Source: Planctomycetota bacterium
Lineage (GTDB): Bacteria > Planctomycetota > Planctomycetia > Planctomycetales > Planctomycetaceae
DNA: 32,676 nt
NCBI GenBank assembly: GCA_018242565.1
Contig: JAFEBR010000991.1
Span: 1-32,676, forward strand
Direction of reading: 5' to 3'
Part shown: piece by piece, positions 31,488 through 32,676 of the stretch
Layout: each line of letters opens with the position of its first letter
Numbering within the stretch: position 1 is the stretch's first letter
Notes under the pieces: generated by a model
The model's database searches: none
What the model was told of the DNA's origin: nothing
Seen by the model: the letters and a program-made list of their open reading frames with translations, nothing else
Position numbers and translations under genes: made by a program

Positions 31488-32485
31488 GTCACCAGCCCCA
31501 TAGCCAAGGCCACGCGCTGCAGCGTCCAGAACGCCCCCAGCGTCCCCACCGCGTAACCGGGCAGATACTCAGCCCAGCGCGGCCAGCGGATTTCCAGCGT
31601 CCGAAATGCATCCAACAGTGCCAGAATGATCAGCACAAAGCCGATTTGCCCGATTTCGACCCCCACATTGAACATCAACAGGCCGAACACCAGTTCCGAT
31701 CCGGAAATCCCCAGTTCCGACAGACCGCTGGCAAAACCGAACCCGTGCAGCAGTCCGAACAAAAACGCGACCACCCACGGATGGCGGATCGTAAAACTCG
31801 TTTCCCCGCGCCACACCCGCACGATCTCGGGCCCCAGAAAGAGAATCGACAAGGCGATGGCCGCATTGAGCGGCGGCACCGGAACCCGGGCGTAACCCAA
31901 AGTCGCGAGCGCCAACGTCAGACTATGGGCCACAGTAAACGCCGTGATCGTTTTCAGCAGTCGCAGCCGACCCGACACAATCAATAACAAACCCAGCACG
32001 AACAGCAGGTGGTCCACCCCCAGCAGGATATGTTCGATCCCAATCTTCAGGAACGACACAGCGACCTGCCATTGGCTGGGCGAAGCCGCCACGACAAACG
32101 ACGGGGCGCTGGGTGACAACCGGGTCGTCTGGGTCTTACCATCGCGGCGTACGACACGCACCAGAACATCAATCGTGGTCGCCGAGAGTCCGTCGATGGC
32201 AATGGTTTTGTCGGTCAGACTGCCCGGGCACCGGATACTCCAGCGTTCGAGCGACACCGCATCGACAATGCCCCCGCGCGTGCCAGAGATCGCCTGGCAT
32301 TCCGACGGCAGACGGACATAAATCCCCAGTCGCAGATCGCCCCGTGCCGGCACCCGCCAGAACACGTCGTACGTGTCTTCCCCCGTCTGGGTCAGTTCCA
32401 GATAGGCCGAACGTGTTTCATGAGCCTGCGCCGGCAGGACGCTGGCCCACACGATCATACCGGCGAGAACCCAGCTGCGCTTCAC
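31484..32485 (-). CDS. HupE/UreJ-type membrane protein with N-terminal extracytoplasmic domain (333 aa)
   Basis: Two-part membrane protein. A signal peptide covers about 1-21 (WVLAGMIVWASVLPAQA-HE). Residues 22-140 form a beta-rich extracytoplasmic domain (YLELTQTGEDTYDVFWRVPA). From about 145 a HupE/UreJ_2-type membrane domain begins with FLKIGIEHILLGVDHLLFVL and several helices, including FTVAHSLTLALATLG and LFGLLHGFGFASGLSELG. Metal-binding His/Asp patterns are present (IEH, GVDH, AHS, LHGFGFA). GTG 32485 is the start; it overlaps the stop of the upstream isomerase-like gene by 4 bp. It is the first of three HupE-like genes. A role in metal uptake is inferred. Confidence 0.85.
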   Translation of the reverse strand: MKRSWVLAGMIVWASVLPAQAHETRSAYLELTQTGEDTYDVFWRVPARGDLRLGIYVRLPSECQAISGTRGGIVDAVSLERWSIRCPGSLTDKTIAIDGLSATTIDVLVRVVRRDGKTQTTRLSPSAPSFVVAASPSQWQVAVSFLKIGIEHILLGVDHLLFVLGLLLIVSGRLRLLKTITAFTVAHSLTLALATLGYARVPVPPLNAAIALSILFLGPEIVRVWRGETSFTIRHPWVVAFLFGLLHGFGFASGLSELGISGSELVFGLLMFNVGVEIGQIGFVLIILALLDAFRTLEIRWPRWAEYLPGYAVGTLGAFWTLQRVALAMGLVT

Positions 32486-32676
32486 GGCGAGGGCCCTTTC
32501 CGGCCCGCGCCGTCCTGGGGCATATCGACACGAATCTCATATTTCTCGCGGAGTTTTTCGTAGAAATCGCGTTTGGCGGCCGCACGGCGACGGGCAAACC
32601 ATTCGAGTTCAACCTGCGCGTGAATGTCATCAAGCGCATGCAGTCAGCATTCTTCCACCGCCAAGATCTACACCAG
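32482..32676 (-). CDS. C-terminus of a parvulin-like peptidyl-prolyl isomerase, apparently frameshifted
   Basis: Read on the minus strand, the frame ending at TGA 32482 encodes LDDIHAQVELEWFARRRAAA, then KRDFYEKLREKYEIRVDMP. This matches the C-terminal tail that follows parvulin domains in SurA-like isomerases (V-x2-EW-x2-RR, FYxKLRxxYxV). Upstream in this frame there is a stop (32644-32646) and no start codon. The preceding residues of such tails (GVDLGGGRMLT) continue in another frame between about 32640 and 32676, so a single-base change near 32635-32640 would join the parts. This is either a real frameshift or a sequence error at the edge. It overlaps the first HupE-like gene by 4 bp, and a similar PPIase-HupE order occurs elsewhere. 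Confidence 0.55.

Overview
The window looks like chromosomal DNA from a planctomycete, probably of the order Planctomycetales. Three things point there. Hallmark families are present: a DUF1501 protein with a Tat signal, a Minf_1886-family protein, a giant Ser/Thr kinase fused to an nSTAND ATPase, planctomycete-type ECF sigma factors, a sugar dehydrogenase fused to a cytochrome c, and a PEP-CTERM protein. Intergenic DNA is GC-rich, and there are REP-like hairpins of a type I remember from such genomes. No phage, integrase, transposase or CRISPR array was seen.

Left part (1-7.0 kb, all minus strand). An ECF sigma factor and a small membrane protein (putative anti-sigma factor) head an operon with a short GspE-type ATPase and three successive GspF-type membrane proteins, the last running off the left edge. 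This resembles the motor and platform of a type II secretion or pseudopilus machine. A second minus operon holds a RicT/PSP1 protein, a Minf_1886 protein and a small membrane protein, and ends in a clear intrinsic terminator.

Middle (7.2-14.5 kb). After a plus-strand zincin-type metallopeptidase come tRNA-Ile(GAT) and tRNA-Ala(TGC) in tandem on the minus strand with no rRNA beside them. A long minus-strand run follows: small hypothetical, HEPN protein, 264-aa unknown, EboB-like TatD hydrolase, four tandem Uma2-family nuclease-like genes repeating every 580-583 bp, and DUF1501.

Plus-strand block (14.7-19.9 kb). A GSDH-type sugar dehydrogenase/cytochrome c fusion is preceded by a terminator-like hairpin in its leader. 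It is followed by a long NfeD-type membrane protease with a duplicated ClpP-like domain.

Right part (19.9-32.7 kb, minus strand). There is a PHB-depolymerase-like esterase, then a compact set of three small or fused zinc-ribbon proteins with a SnoaL-like protein. REP-like repeats precede a PEP-CTERM protein lying downstream of a 1597-aa kinase-nSTAND-FGE protein, which is headed by its own ECF sigma factor. The right end is a translationally coupled cassette of three HupE/UreJ-like membrane proteins behind the C-terminus of a parvulin-like isomerase that appears frameshifted at the window edge.

The best candidates for undescribed systems are the sigma-controlled GspE/3xGspF operon, the TatD-Uma2x4 array, the zinc-ribbon operon, and the sigma/kinase-STAND-FGE/PEP-CTERM locus. 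All functions are inferred from sequence alone.
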